Assembly (NCBI GenBank): GCA_026260175.1
Contig: JAKCWW010003010.1
Span: 205-35,866, forward strand
Origin: Reticulitermes lucifugus
Lineage: Eukaryota > Arthropoda > Insecta > Blattodea > Rhinotermitidae
Reading direction: 5' to 3'
Length of the DNA: 35,662 nucleotides
In this document: one piece after another, positions 1-9,668 of the stretch
Position numbering within the stretch: the first letter of the stretch is position 1
Layout: each line of letters begins with the position of its first letter
The notes under the pieces: model-generated
Told to the model about the DNA's origin: nothing
The model's input: only the letters and a program-made list of their open reading frames with translations
Database searches by the model: none
Position numbers and translations under genes: made by a program

Positions 1-2423
1 TTATCAATGGCTGTACATGATTTATTTTGTATTCTTGTTGCAAAATCTACTGTATGTGATAGAGTATATGTGGTTAATAATGAGGACAGTTTATTTTTTT
101 GGTTGCTTTCAATGAGATAATTTGTGTTTAATTATAAATTCAGCCTTTAGTTTATACAGATTTTTCAAAGTATCATCTAGATTTTTAATAAACCGATTAA
201 AATCTCCTGTAGNGGCTCTGTATAAGCTCAAGATAATTAATTTTGATGCTTCAGTTTCTAGTTCTACTGCACAAATGTCCAAATCCCTTTCTATACAATT
301 ATGTGAGATATTACAGTGCTCGAGTCTGTAATAGAGTGCTTGAGGCTGTGTGTCTGCATGGTTTGATGTTGTATAAGTTCTACATCTGTTAAGAGTTTTA
401 AAAATATCAGCTTGTCCTAAAGTGAGTGATTGGACACAAATAATGGATGCAAAAGAATTTGTGTCGCTTATTGCATGGACGTTGTACGGGCTTTGCCAAG
501 GTATCTATGAAGAAAACAAAGCTCTGTTATTTACTTGTTTTTATCACTGCTTGTCTTTATTTAATATTGTCAGCTACAAAGTGTAAAACAGCAATTCTGA
601 TGGATGGTCATTAGCTGTTTTTGTGTATGATACAGAACTGTCAGATGTAACCAGGTTTGAAGTATTATCAATCAGCAATGTTTTAATGCACAGACAGCCA
701 GCTGACTTATGTAAGGGTTCTGCTGCACAAACCGTTACATAACTCAAATTTTCTATATCTTGAAATTGACCAACTACCCACCAAATGTGTGTGTATGTGT
801 GTGTGTTTACTGTTAATGCTATGACTGTTCATTGGGGTACTAAGTGAAATAAAATTGTGAGTTGTGGCTACAGTAAACAAGTCAATGGAAATAAGTTATG
901 GAAAAGTGTACATAAAGTTGAGTTTATGTAAGTTGGAACTTATGTAACCTGGAAAGTTGCCTGTATTTCTCTGCTATCTCCACTCCACCATGCTTTTATT
1001 CCTTTAAGGAGAAGTATGGCTCGCATTACAAAAATTTTGATTTAATTGTTTGTGTGTGTGTATATATTTTTTTTTTTTTNGGGGTGGTGAATTGTGTAAG
1101 TTTGGAATTCTATAACTTTCAATTCTGTTAGTAGGGCTTGAAAAGTTATGCGCAGTTCAACTCTCCATGCCAAAAGGTTTGCTGAAAATGGCAGTGTTTA
1201 TGATTCTGTATAGGATTGTAATTCAAAACTGACTTATGACAGTGATTTTTAGCATTTGAAATAAAGATTTTACAAGGCAAATTTTTATTGTTTTGCAATT
1301 TTGAGTTACAAGAAGGTGAAACTTATTTTTCTGAGCTGGAAATTTGAGTTTGGCAGTACATATTTGTATGTATTAATGTATACTTATGGAAACAATTCTG
1401 ACATACAGAATTAGAACTAAAGCAGCATATAGGTAAGACAGGAATTCTCCAAGAAAAGAATACTGTTTATTTTTATGAACTCATAAACAATTTGTGGGGA
1501 TATTTGTTTCTATCAAACTTTTTAAACTAACACCTAAAAATTAGTGCTTAAAATAGTTCACATTTTTATATTTCAGTATCAGACTGCTTTCTTTCTTGCA
1601 TAGATTCTTACATCCTACAAAAAGAAAAGTGGCCCTTATGACCCTTTAATATAAATATGTATTGTGAATGTTTGTTCACAATTTCATACTGAATCAGCAG
1701 TGACTATCTTTGAAACTCTGAATGTACTCATACTCTTGTTTCTGTTACTTGTCCAGTTATTGAAACTCATGTCCAGTGTGGACTACATAAACCAAATTCT
1801 CAAGTGAAATTGCGTGCTACTATTATTTCAGAAGCGATGTGCTGAAATGTTCACTTATAATCTCATACCCAACATAGCATTTTAATGAATTCATGTGATC
1901 TCTGCTTGCTTGTTGGTTCTGTAGTAGACTTCCAACACTTGCGTGTTTATTTTTCTGGTATTGGTGGCAGGCATATATTAGTGCAGGGCCATCCAGTGTG
2001 TAGGTCACAGGCATAATATTGCCCATGTTAGGTACACTTACCTTTTTAAATACTAAGTGACGATACACATCAGTATCAGAAAAGCATGTGAATACATACA
2101 AGAAAGTCTGTGACAAAGATAACTCCTTCTCATAATATTTTGGATAATGGATTAGAGTGTTGTTAGGTTTCTGATTAAACTTTTGACATTTGATTGAATT
2201 CAAGACATGTTTTGAACTTCATTCCTTGTAGTAAGTAGAATTGTGATTGTAATGTGACATACTTTGTTTAATCTTTCCAAGCCTGGTGATTATTATATGT
2301 ACCACCACATTCAACACTGAATTTTACTCACATATTGTATTTATGTGTTTTGTATGATTCTTGCAATAAATACTGTTTCTCTATCCAGTGTTCACTGACT
2401 AATCACTATAATGGAAGTTCAGT
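1..2423. other. AT-rich, CpG-poor region without recognisable genes
   Basis: No convincing coding exon is seen in this stretch. It is AT-rich with few CpG and many TG/CA dinucleotides, and has short (TG)n tracts near 787-805 and 1050-1064. AATAAA hexamers lie at 1259-1264 and 2365-2370. No SINE copies were noticed, unlike the region after 4.8 kb. It could be a long 3' UTR or an intron of a gene to the left on the plus strand; this is inference. Single ambiguous bases occur at 213 and 1080. A 126-codon minus-strand reading frame (1823-2203) shows no recognisable domain. Confidence 0.35.
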
Positions 2424-2431
2424 GTGTTCTC

Positions 2432-2816
2432 CAAGGGCGCACCCAAGGAGGAGCTCCCGGGCTGCAGCCAACCTCCCAAAACCGAAATTTAAAACACACA
2501 TTTTGTAGACACGATATCGAAAGTTTTATGTGATTTACCCTTCAGCTGAAATCAGCCACTGAAATCGGCTGATGACTAATACATTAGAATTTTGAAAAAT
2601 AAATTAATAAAATTAAAAAACAAGAAGATTGGACACTGATTGAGTCATGGAACTTGTAGTTATATTTGTATGCATATAAATGCAGTTGCAAACTGTTATG
2701 TTTCAGTTATGCTTATGACATGATTTTTATAACATAATTTTAAAATCAAACATAAATTATGTATAGCCTCAGGGTCAGCCCCCCCCCCCCATTGAAAAAT
2801 TCTGGGTGTGTGCCTG
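2432..2816. mobile_element. Non-autonomous hAT-type DNA transposon (MITE)
   Basis: A 385-base element lies between two perfect copies of the 8-base direct repeat GTGTTCTC (2424-2431 and 2817-2824). Its ends form an imperfect terminal inverted repeat: CAAGGGCGCACCCA on the left, and CAGGCACACACCCA read inward from the right. An 8-base target duplication together with an end resembling CAGGGGCG is typical of the hAT superfamily. The interior holds a C-run (about 2779-2790) and AT-rich sequence with no transposase, so it must have been mobilised in trans. Confidence 0.72.
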
Positions 2817-2824
2817 GTGTTCTC

Positions 2825-3759
2825 TGTAAGATATGAATTGAATATAATGTAGAATAGTTTTTAGTCTTCACATGGTTAAATATCAAACTTGTACATTTCC
2901 TTTATTGCACACACATACAGTTGATTGTATAGTTTGAGCTAATAAGAGCATAATTCAAGAAGTCATAAATGTATACATATATAACACGCACATACACCAT
3001 ATATATACATATATTTATATATCTCATTTGTTGCAGTACAGTGCAAGTGAGAATAAGATGAGGGCAGTTGCTGGCATCTAATGAAAAGGGAGATTCTCCA
3101 GGTTGGTATTTGAGTGTTTTTCACTGACAGTAAATTATAATGTATGCTATCCTCCCTCACTGTGTTATACTCTGCCTCGCCCCTCCCACACTGCATCTCA
3201 ATAGTTCTGCTGCCAGTGCTCCTATTTATGTTGTTAATGGTTGTATGTTTTGCCTCTGTAACAGCTTCATAGTGTCATTCACTAGGAATTGACCTATCAG
3301 TGCTCTTAATAACCAGCTGGTTAAGAACAGTGAACTATCTTCTCCTTTTTCAATGAAACATAATATATGTAGTTTATGAATGAATGTACATGTTTTTACC
3401 GTTCATTCTATCATGGTGTTAGCAAGTCCATCCACTTCCTGTGCAAGTGGCTTAACAGTCTCGTGCTAGATATTTATAGCAAGGTTGTAGAGTAGAATGT
3501 TTTGTGATATCTTGTGCAAGATTGCAAATAAAGTGTGTGATTGCAGATCTGCTCGGGTGTTAGTATTTGTGGCCATGATGATAGTGGGAACACTCTGACA
3601 GTGATCATAGTATACAGCCGCTACCATCCATTATGTTATATACCTGAAGCAATGGTTACAGATAAGAGAACTGACTTTGGTGCAGAGGATTATGTGACTT
3701 GCCACCATTTAGCGAAACTTGTTGTACAGAATGGGACTGCGTGCTATTGAATCCTGTTT
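2825..3759. other. Intergenic or 3'-flanking sequence upstream of TRIM9
   Basis: This stretch is mostly AT-rich, with a TATA/ACACAT-rich simple stretch around 2970-3022. An AATAAA hexamer at 3527-3532 is followed at once by GT-rich sequence (GTGTGTGA), the composition of an animal polyadenylation site. It could therefore mark the end of an upstream plus-strand transcript about 0.5 kb before the TRIM9 start codon. The 69-codon open frame at 3541-3750 has no recognisable domain and probably arises by chance. Confidence 0.3.
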
Positions 3760-4015
3760 CTGTACACAGCGTGAAGGGGTCTCTCGGCCGCGTTTCTCGC
3801 ATTTCCGAACTGTAGCCACTCGTAGAAGCCGATGTATAATTTCAAATGTTTTACCAAGTTCCCGATTATAGCGCTATTTGTATCGTACTTACAATTTGTA
3901 ACGATAGATGGCAGTTGATTGCGACGCGTGGCCATGTTGTCACTAGCTGATCCATGCCTTGAGCTTGCGGCACGCGGCTAGCTTGCCGCCAGTCGTGGAG
4001 CGATTGTATAGCAGT
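3760..4015 (+). promoter_or_regulatory. Probable promoter and 5' UTR of TRIM9
   Basis: CpG density rises sharply here compared with the preceding 3.5 kb (for example the CGGCCGCG cluster near 3786), as expected for an unmethylated promoter just before a first exon. The exact transcription start cannot be read from the sequence. Two short upstream open reading frames precede the main start: 13 codons at 3908-3946 and 16 codons at 3934-3981. A third minimal ATG-Cys... frame-like start at 3954-3962 ends after two codons. An in-frame TAG at 3944-3946 separates the main frame from any upstream extension. Confidence 0.4.
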
Positions 4016-4834
4016 ATGGAGGATGAGCTGCGTTGTCCGGTATGTAAACAGTTGTTCAACAACCCGGTGTTGTTACCGTGTTACCACGCCCTTTGTCTCA
4101 ACTGTGCAGTTCATCTGCAACAGCCTGCCTCACAACACCCGCCTCCCACCCAGGCGGCAGAACTCGCTAACGAGTCAGCTGGTGGGGGCGGCGGCGGTGG
4201 TAGCAACAGTAGCGGTGGTGGTAGTGAACTAGGGGTAGCAGATTATCAGGAAGTTGACAAACTTTCGATTTTAAGCGAAACAGACAGCGGTGTTGTCTGT
4301 AATAGTCGGCCAAACAGCTACGTCGGGACACCCAATATTCAGGGTCTTCTGTTCCCACCCTTAGCAAGCAGTGCTTTGTCGTTGGCTTGCCCCATTTGCC
4401 ACAAGGTGGTATACTTCGATGAAAACGGAGCCCATAATCTGCCCAAGTATAGGGCCATGCAGAGTATCGTGGACAAATACGGAGAAACACGTAACCTATC
4501 TTTGAAGTGTCAGTTATGCGAAACTGAGCCTGCTGAAGATGCGACAGCAATGTGCGAGCAATGCGAAGTGTTGTATTGTGACGCGTGTCGGGAGAATTGT
4601 CACCCATCCCGCGGTCCGCTGGCGAAACACACGCTTCTGGAGCCGCTCCAGGGAAGGGCGGCATTGCGAAATAAGACCAAGACGAAGGATGTGCAGTGCT
4701 CTGAACACGAGGATGAAGCCCTGTCCATGTATTGCATGGTGTGCAAGGTACCAGTCTGCCCGCTTTGTCTGCACGACACCCGCCACACAAGCCATGACGT
4801 CCAAGCGATCAACTCCATGTGCAAGGCTCAGAAG
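4016..4834 (+). CDS. Trim9: TRIM9 orthologue, first coding exon: E3 ubiquitin ligase N-terminus (RING, two B-boxes)
   Basis: The exon encodes the first 273 residues of a TRIM-family E3 ubiquitin ligase. The start is ATG at 4016, with A at -3 and G at +4. An in-frame stop lies at 3944 and no in-frame ATG lies between. The RING begins MEDELRCPVCKQLF, with C7, C10, C22, H24, C27 and C30 visible. Its last pair (CPIC, C125/C128) comes after a roughly 95-residue insert rich in Gly and Ser. B-box 1 starts at C165/C168 and B-box 2 at C228/H231. The exon ends in phase 0 after NSMCKAQK. In the family the downstream exons encode a coiled coil with COS box, a fibronectin III domain and a SPRY domain, none of which is in this window. 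TRIM9 proteins act in neurons in netrin/DCC (Frazzled) dependent axon guidance and branching. I am confident of the orthology because the N-terminus and the exon-end sequence both match the family closely. Confidence 0.93.
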
Positions 4835-4840
4835 GTAAGG
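4835..4840 (+). other. Splice donor of TRIM9 exon 1
   Basis: The junction reads AAG|GTAAGG, a near-consensus donor. It lies exactly where similarity to TRIM9 ends, after residues KAQK. Beyond it the frame runs only 37 more codons, without family resemblance, to a stop at 4946-4948, which supports splicing here. Confidence 0.9.
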
Positions 4841-4948
4841 CGATCCTCACTAGACATGAAATGTGCATGGCACGATTCGAATATAGGAGACTCATCGATT
4901 GAATACGGTTATGAGAATAAAATTCATGATCTTGTCCCACCTGTGTAA

Positions 4949-5612
4949 ATAACCCACTAGAATACAGGTTTGTCCAACCAAGTTTTTATTCTTCCCTCCC
5001 ACAAGGAGGAATTTATATTCATAAAGGTATTTGACACAGATTGAAGTACCGGTATGTATTTTTCATAGTATTAACAATTACCTAACGCCGTGGTACAGAG
5101 TCTTTGCAGAGTTAATGGTCACTCAACTGACCACTTCACCAAATCTATATATCTGCTACTGGCGACAGTATGTACGCTAGATAGTGACAGCGTCACTAAA
5201 TTAACACTGGAAAGAAATTCCTAACCTTTGATGGAACGTGACTGTTCATTACCGCGTTCACAAGCGTCCGCCATTTGACCCTAACGTGAGCGATTTGAAT
5301 GCAGCCTACTCTGTCACGCACATCTGCATAAAGGTTTGATGCGCCAGTGTTGTGTAGAAGCAAGTAAATGAACCAATGTGGCCTACCCCGAGTTTTTCTT
5401 TAAGTTGAGCGTTTCTGGCCTTCGAAGACTAGAATGTAATGACTTTTTCGCCTTCCAAGCCAAATGTGCACTACATATGCTAGAAAACAAAGACGAGTAC
5501 TTGCAGAATAGAAGGAAAGTAAAAGTTGATGGTTGAATTAAATAAGAGTCGATATTCACTCATACCAAGTCTGCTTTGAGCGTAGCTTTCGGATGCTGAC
5601 ATAAGTGAAAAC
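4949..5612. other. Unique-looking intron sequence
   Basis: This lies immediately downstream of the donor and of the read-through stop. No repeat family, tandem repeat or coding exon is recognised. First-intron starts often hold regulatory elements, but no specific site can be supported. Confidence 0.4.
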
Positions 5613-5624
5613 ACAGACTCTAAA

Positions 5625-5870
5625 TAATTAATTATTTTATTGCAACAAATGCGCTACACTATTTTAGTGTTTTCTTGTCCCTAAATATGTTTCGGCACTC
5701 CGTGTGCCATCCTCAGGGGTGTCGTCGAGAGTTCACACAACACCCCTGAGGATGGCACAATGAGTGCCGAAACATATGTAAAGACAAGAAAACACTAAAA
5801 TAGTGTAATGCATTTGTTGGAATAAAATAATTAATTATTAAAATGCACGGTATATATAATATAAAGTTCG
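5625..5870 (+). mobile_element. Foldback retroelement with two head-to-head hammerhead-like cores (family 1)
   Basis: The element is flanked by the 12-base duplication ACAGACTCTAAA (5613-5624 and 5871-5882). A left arm (about 5623-5722) is the near-perfect reverse complement of a right arm (about 5740-5839), separated by only about 17 bases. The right arm is followed by a unique tail, AATGCACGGTATATATAATA, ending near 5870. Each arm carries CTGAGGA-T-GGCAC-loop-GTGCC-GAAAC: minus strand at 5689-5716, plus strand at 5746-5773. The variable-length target duplication and the defined 3' tail point to target-primed retrotransposition rather than cut-and-paste movement. Confidence 0.7.
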
Positions 5871-5882
5871 ACAGACTCTAAA

Positions 5883-6644
5883 ATTGGTTATGCATCACCG
5901 GGAGTTTGCCTATTAAACGTCGGTTTGCTGGTGTTCGGGAAGTGGACAGCAAAATGTGTTTGGTATCATTATTTCTAGCCGGCAACGGACATGACAGCAT
6001 AGCTGTTTTAAAGGTCACATGTTGGTTAGGGACACCCTTGGATTTGTGGAGTTGCTTGTTGTTTCGATAGCTGAGACTGGTGAAGGTACTACGCACCGGG
6101 CTGTCACTGTTCCAACTCTCCATGGAACAGTGTACTCGTTGAGCAGTTAATTGCTAATCAGTTGTTCAGTAAAATCACGGCCTGTTATGAAATCCAGATG
6201 TTTAATGACGTATTCACATGAATCTACCACTGGTTTCTATTCTCAACCGGAATACAGTACACGTCCAAGTAGCCTTTTTTTTTTAAAATATACATTTTAA
6301 TCCTCACATCTGCCGTTAGGTCTCCCAAGTGGTCTCTTCCGTTTAGATTTATCGATTAAAACTCTTGAGTGCATTTCTCATCGCTGTCATGCTTGATACA
6401 CGCCCCGCCCATCGTTTTTTAACAACGCATTTTATCGAATAACAGGAAGACAGTTTTGTTGAAGAGTTAGTAAATATTTTTATAACTTAAGTTGTGTAGT
6501 TGACACAGCATCTTACAAAACTCACTGTTCGTGGTTGTTGAGTAATCGTGTGTTATTGTACGTAATTGTCATGCATGTAAGTTATGTGTCTCTTGATTGT
6601 TTATATCGAGCAACAAATAGAAGTGTAGTTAACTTGTGTTGAAA
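5883..6644. other. Intron sequence, nothing recognised
   Basis: No tandem repeat, SINE or LINE similarity was seen. Short open frames, such as 5878-6123 on the minus strand, have no recognisable domain. Confidence 0.4.
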
Positions 6645-6748
6645 TATACCAGGGTAGCCTACTACTCAGTATGTACAGGGGTTCTCTCCCTGGGGGTGAA
6701 GCGACCGGGGCGTGAAATTGACCACTCACCTCCATCTCATGGCGATGC

Positions 6749-6755
<7 letters not shown>
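6645..6755 (+). mobile_element. SINE family B, internal fragment
   Basis: The sequence from the CTACTCAGT motif through CTCTCCCTGGGGGTGAAGCG and CACTCACCTCCATC matches the central part of the other family-B copies (compare 30690-30775 and 24170-24250). Both the tRNA-like head and the 3' end are missing. The fragment runs into the (TAA)n tract. Confidence 0.6.
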
Positions 6756-6782
<27 letters not shown>

Positions 6783-6783
6783 T
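6749..6783. repeat. (TAA)n microsatellite
   Basis: About eleven uninterrupted TAA/AAT trinucleotides directly follow the SINE-B fragment. Similar shorter trinucleotide tracts lie at about 6943-6958 and 7365-7382, inside the arms of the next foldback element. Confidence 0.95.
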
Positions 6784-6912
6784 TTTACTTTATCCTCGTT
6801 TGCTTGGAGCTTCCTCCCGAATAACTCCAGGTTGTCACGGTCTCCCGGCTAAGAATGAGTACTCCCCGTAAATGCCTTCATGCCGTGTGCCGTGACAATT
6901 TTACTTTCACCC

Positions 6913-7451
6913 AAACATAAAATACTCAACCAACATATGCACTATTATTATTATTATTTAGATATTAAATATAATCCCTGTAAACCAGTCCAACATGTTT
7001 CGATCCCTTCCTGGGATCATCATCAGGGACACTTGTGAGAGTACAAATTACATAAACTAAAACGAACAATATAAGTACATGTTAAAACTATAAAGTATAT
7101 AAAAATGGATAAAATTGTAGGCGATCACTTCAGGGTGGATTATTGGTCTACTGTGTAGAGAGAATTGGTTGTTGATATGCGGATAGATAGGACAGCCGCC
7201 TACAATTTTAACCATCTTTTATACATTTTATAGTTTTAACATGTACTTATATTGTTGGTTTTAGTTTATGTAATTTATACTCTCACAAGTGTCCCTGATG
7301 ATGATCCCAGGAATGGATCGAAACATGTTGGACTGGTTTACAGGGATTATATATATAATATCTAAATAATAATAATAATAATAAGAGTGCATTTGTTGGT
7401 TTAGTATTTTATGTTTGATTGATGATAATGCACGATATGAATAATATAAAA
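6913..7451 (+). mobile_element. Large foldback retroelement with two hammerhead-like cores (family 1)
   Basis: It is flanked by the 13-base duplication TTTACTTTCACCC (6900-6912 and 7452-7464). The left arm (6913 to about 7121) and right arm (about 7194-7417) are inverted copies of each other. They enclose about 70 bases of spacer and are followed by a unique tail, AATGCACGATATGAATAATA. Each arm has CTGATGA-T-GATCC-loop-GGATC-GAAACATGTTGG: minus strand at 6997-7026, plus strand at 7295-7324. The tail closely matches that of the element at 5625-5870, so the two belong to one family although their arms differ. Confidence 0.75.
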
Positions 7452-7482
7452 TTTACTTTCACCCTTTTGTGTATATGAGGAT

Positions 7483-7741
7483 GCCGATCCCAGTAGCCGC
7501 GCGGCCTAAGGCGTGGGTCTGCGGTCGCTCGCTTGCTGGAATTGCGTGTTCGAATCCCGTCGGGGGCATGGATGTTTGTCTCTTGTGAGTGTTGTGTGTT
7601 GTCAGGTAGAGGTCTCTGCGTCGGGCCGATCACTCGTGCAGAGGAGTCCTACCGAGTGTGGTGTGTCTAAAGTGTGATCGTGAAGTCTTGACAGTGAGGA
7701 GGCCTAGGCCCACTAGGGACTGTTGTGCCATGGAGAAAAAA
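7483..7741 (+). mobile_element. tRNA-derived SINE, family A, full-length reference copy
   Basis: The 11-base duplication TATATGAGGAT flanks it exactly (7472-7482 and 7742-7752), and a short A-run ends the element. The 5' head is tRNA-like: an A-box-like GGCCTAAGGCG region followed by the B box TGTTCGAATCCC. A diagnostic body follows, including GAGGAGTCCTACCGAG and GGCCCACTAGGGACTGTTG. Length is about 259 bases. It is transcribed by RNA polymerase III in principle and mobilised by a LINE in trans. It codes for nothing. Confidence 0.88.
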
Positions 7742-7752
7742 TATATGAGGAT

Positions 7753-8884
7753 TCTTAGTAAAGTAAAAAGCTTATCCCACAACTAACGAATATTCGAAAG
7801 TCACCATCCTGTGGGTATCACGGCTTCTTAATCGGGAGGTCTTGTGTTCAAACCTCTGCCTGGAGGCGAGCTGTTCGATGTTTTTTGGAGTTTGCCTTTG
7901 CCACTTCAAGGAAATGGTACTGCAGATTTAGACGACCGATTGCTTTGAAGTCCTTCCAAATTTGTTACATCCAGCCCTTGATTTACGCCCGTTTCTTCTA
8001 AGCCTTTTTGCTTTAGCGTCCCTTGCCAATTTACACGACTTTTTAATTTGTGCTCGCTCATTTTCGGTTTAACGACCTTTGGCTGGCTGCGTTCTATTAC
8101 GCTAACCCTTTATTTCTGATGGGAATATCATTTTTGTTTCACACCTTTTTGATTTGCGCCCACTTTTTCAGGAACACAACTAGGGTGTCAAACAAGGGCT
8201 GGGTCTAATACTAATCACTTCATCATTAGATGCTGTACTACCTGAGCTATCGAACGTGTCGTTAAATAAAGCAAGAATGAAAGAATGAATGAATAAACGA
8301 ACAGACAAACAAACAAATAAAATCAGTGTGGGGTAGGAAGGGTGGGCAGAGAGTCTCACTTATTTTAATAGAATAGATAACATCCGCTTTCTTGGTTTGT
8401 ATGCAGAGTATGATACAAATCTAAAAGTTCTCATTCAATTGAAAGCACTACCTTAAGTCTCTGGGGATACGTGTATACATACGGTTGAATGGCTGAGTGC
8501 GGACAGAGTTGGGGAAAGTAACAGAAGCAGCCTTGGCGTAGAATCTGTGGCAACCTCTCACCTGCAGTGTAACAACTTTAGACGGTAGCGGCACAACAGA
8601 CAGTACCTTACAGTAGGCATTGCTTTAGAACTACGTCCTACGGTTTAGCCGGTTGGTGTATTGTGGTGACGAAGGATATTGCATTTATGTGTTTTGAGTA
8701 CGCGAAGTGAACTTTTATTGATGAGGTTGTCTCGTCCGTCTCTTCTCGTGCTGAATCTCAGAACTACAGAAGGGATATCGATTAAGCTTCTTATTCGGGG
8801 GTGAGGGACCTCACACTAATCACTAAGCACCAAACACCGATAGGTGGAATTAATTAATCAGTTCAGTGCGGTAGCCTAGATATT
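7753..8884. other. Intron sequence with minor repeat remnants
   Basis: A tRNA-like B box (GTGTTCAAACC) near 7850 suggests an old SINE head around 7805-7930. An inverted-repeat element at 7972-8201 is listed separately. A simple (GAAT/AAAC)-rich stretch lies at about 8275-8321. The remainder is not recognised. Confidence 0.4.
7972..8201. mobile_element. Possible short terminal-inverted-repeat element
   Basis: The left end CAGCCCTTGATTTACGCCC and the right end, read inward as CAGCCCTTGTTTGACACCC, form an imperfect 19-base inverted repeat about 230 bases apart. The interior holds several related GATTTACGCCC-like words. The ends resemble hAT termini, but the flanking 8 bases (GTTACATC and GGTCTAAT) do not match as a target duplication. 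The call is therefore tentative. Confidence 0.4.
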
Positions 8885-9115
8885 TTAGTCAGTATAGTGA
8901 CTATTCTATAGGTTGGACGATCGGTGTCCGGTTCCAGACAGGGTCAAGAGATGTTTCTGTTTTCCAAAACGTCCAGATAGGCTCTGGAGCCGACCCATCC
9001 TCATACTCAGTGGATACGGCGGGTTCCTTCCCCTGAGATAAAGCGGTAAAGCTAGGTACACCTGGTACTCACCCATTTATGCCTCCACGACGTGCACAGG
9101 TCAGCCTTACTTTCA
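8885..9115 (+). mobile_element. SINE family B
   Basis: It begins with the tRNA-like head TCAGTATAGTGACTATTC and a degraded B box. It then carries the family landmarks: CCAAAACGTCCAGATAGG, a CCACCCAGCC-like word, TCAGTGGATAC, and a CCTGAGATAAAGCGG block, ending in CTCACCCATTTATGCCTCC. It is diverged but clearly the same family as 24045-24335 and 30610-30860. Confidence 0.7.
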
Positions 9116-9359
9116 CCTCCAGTCCTCTGTAACCCTCAGCCCTCCTGTTACATTAAATTCAAATCGAATTTTTCATTTTTCACAAAACTGCCTGGTAGTG
9201 CAGACATTGATAGGCCTGCGTGATATGAAATAGAGATTTCATTGAATTCTGTGAGATTTATTTGAAACATTTCGATGTGTTGCATATTGAAATGAATATA
9301 AGGATTAGGAATAATGATATCTACCTTTACTGAGCTTGTTAAGTCATTAGCTATGCAAA

Positions 9360-9668
9360 CAGTGATGTGTATGTTTGTTCCTGTGCATGCCATGATGACA
9401 TATAGCGGGAGTGGAAATATAGTTACAGTCATTCTTAACCCCGGCACTTGATGGAGGTGAGTGATCAGCTTCATGTCCCGGCCGTTTTTTCCCCCCGGAG
9501 AACGAGCCTTCCATACCCATTCAATAGCAGGCTGGGTGGGCCACACAATCGGTCTTGAAGTTTTGGAGATGAGAAAAATGTTTCCTCTGCCGGGAATGGA
9601 ACCACGATTCCGCGTTTGTCCAGCCCGTATCCTAGTCACTGTACTGACTGTGCCTCCCCAGCTCATTA
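9360..9668 (-). mobile_element. SINE family B
   Basis: The minus strand reads a head CAGTACAGTGACTAGGATAC, then a B-box-like GGTTCCATTCCC, GGCCCACCCAGCCTGC, TCACTCACCTCCATC and a 3' portion with TATTTCCACTCCC. This copy contributes the 172-codon open frame on the minus strand (9148-9666) and the 79-codon frame on the plus strand. Neither should be annotated as a protein. Confidence 0.75.

Noticed and set aside
1823..2203. 126-codon minus-strand open frame
   Set aside because: No recognisable domain. It lies in AT-rich sequence without supporting signals.
3959..4015. Extension of the TRIM9 frame upstream of the ATG
   Set aside because: The extension starts at TTG, not ATG, and the family protein begins MEDELRCP. 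The ATG at 4016 has good context.
4167..4838. Long open frames antisense to, or out of frame with, TRIM9 (207, 96, 99 and 74 codons)
   Set aside because: They are shadows of the GC-rich TRIM9 exon. The plus-strand frame has the RING and B-box residues and a proper start and splice site.
5746..5773. Calling the hammerhead-like modules proven ribozymes
   Set aside because: An extra base separates A9 from helix II in all copies, and helices I and III cannot be confirmed by eye. Activity is untested.
5625..5870. Cut-and-paste MITE interpretation of the foldback elements
   Set aside because: Target duplications differ in length (11, 12 and 13 bases) between copies, and one arm is followed by a conserved tail, which fits retrotransposition better.
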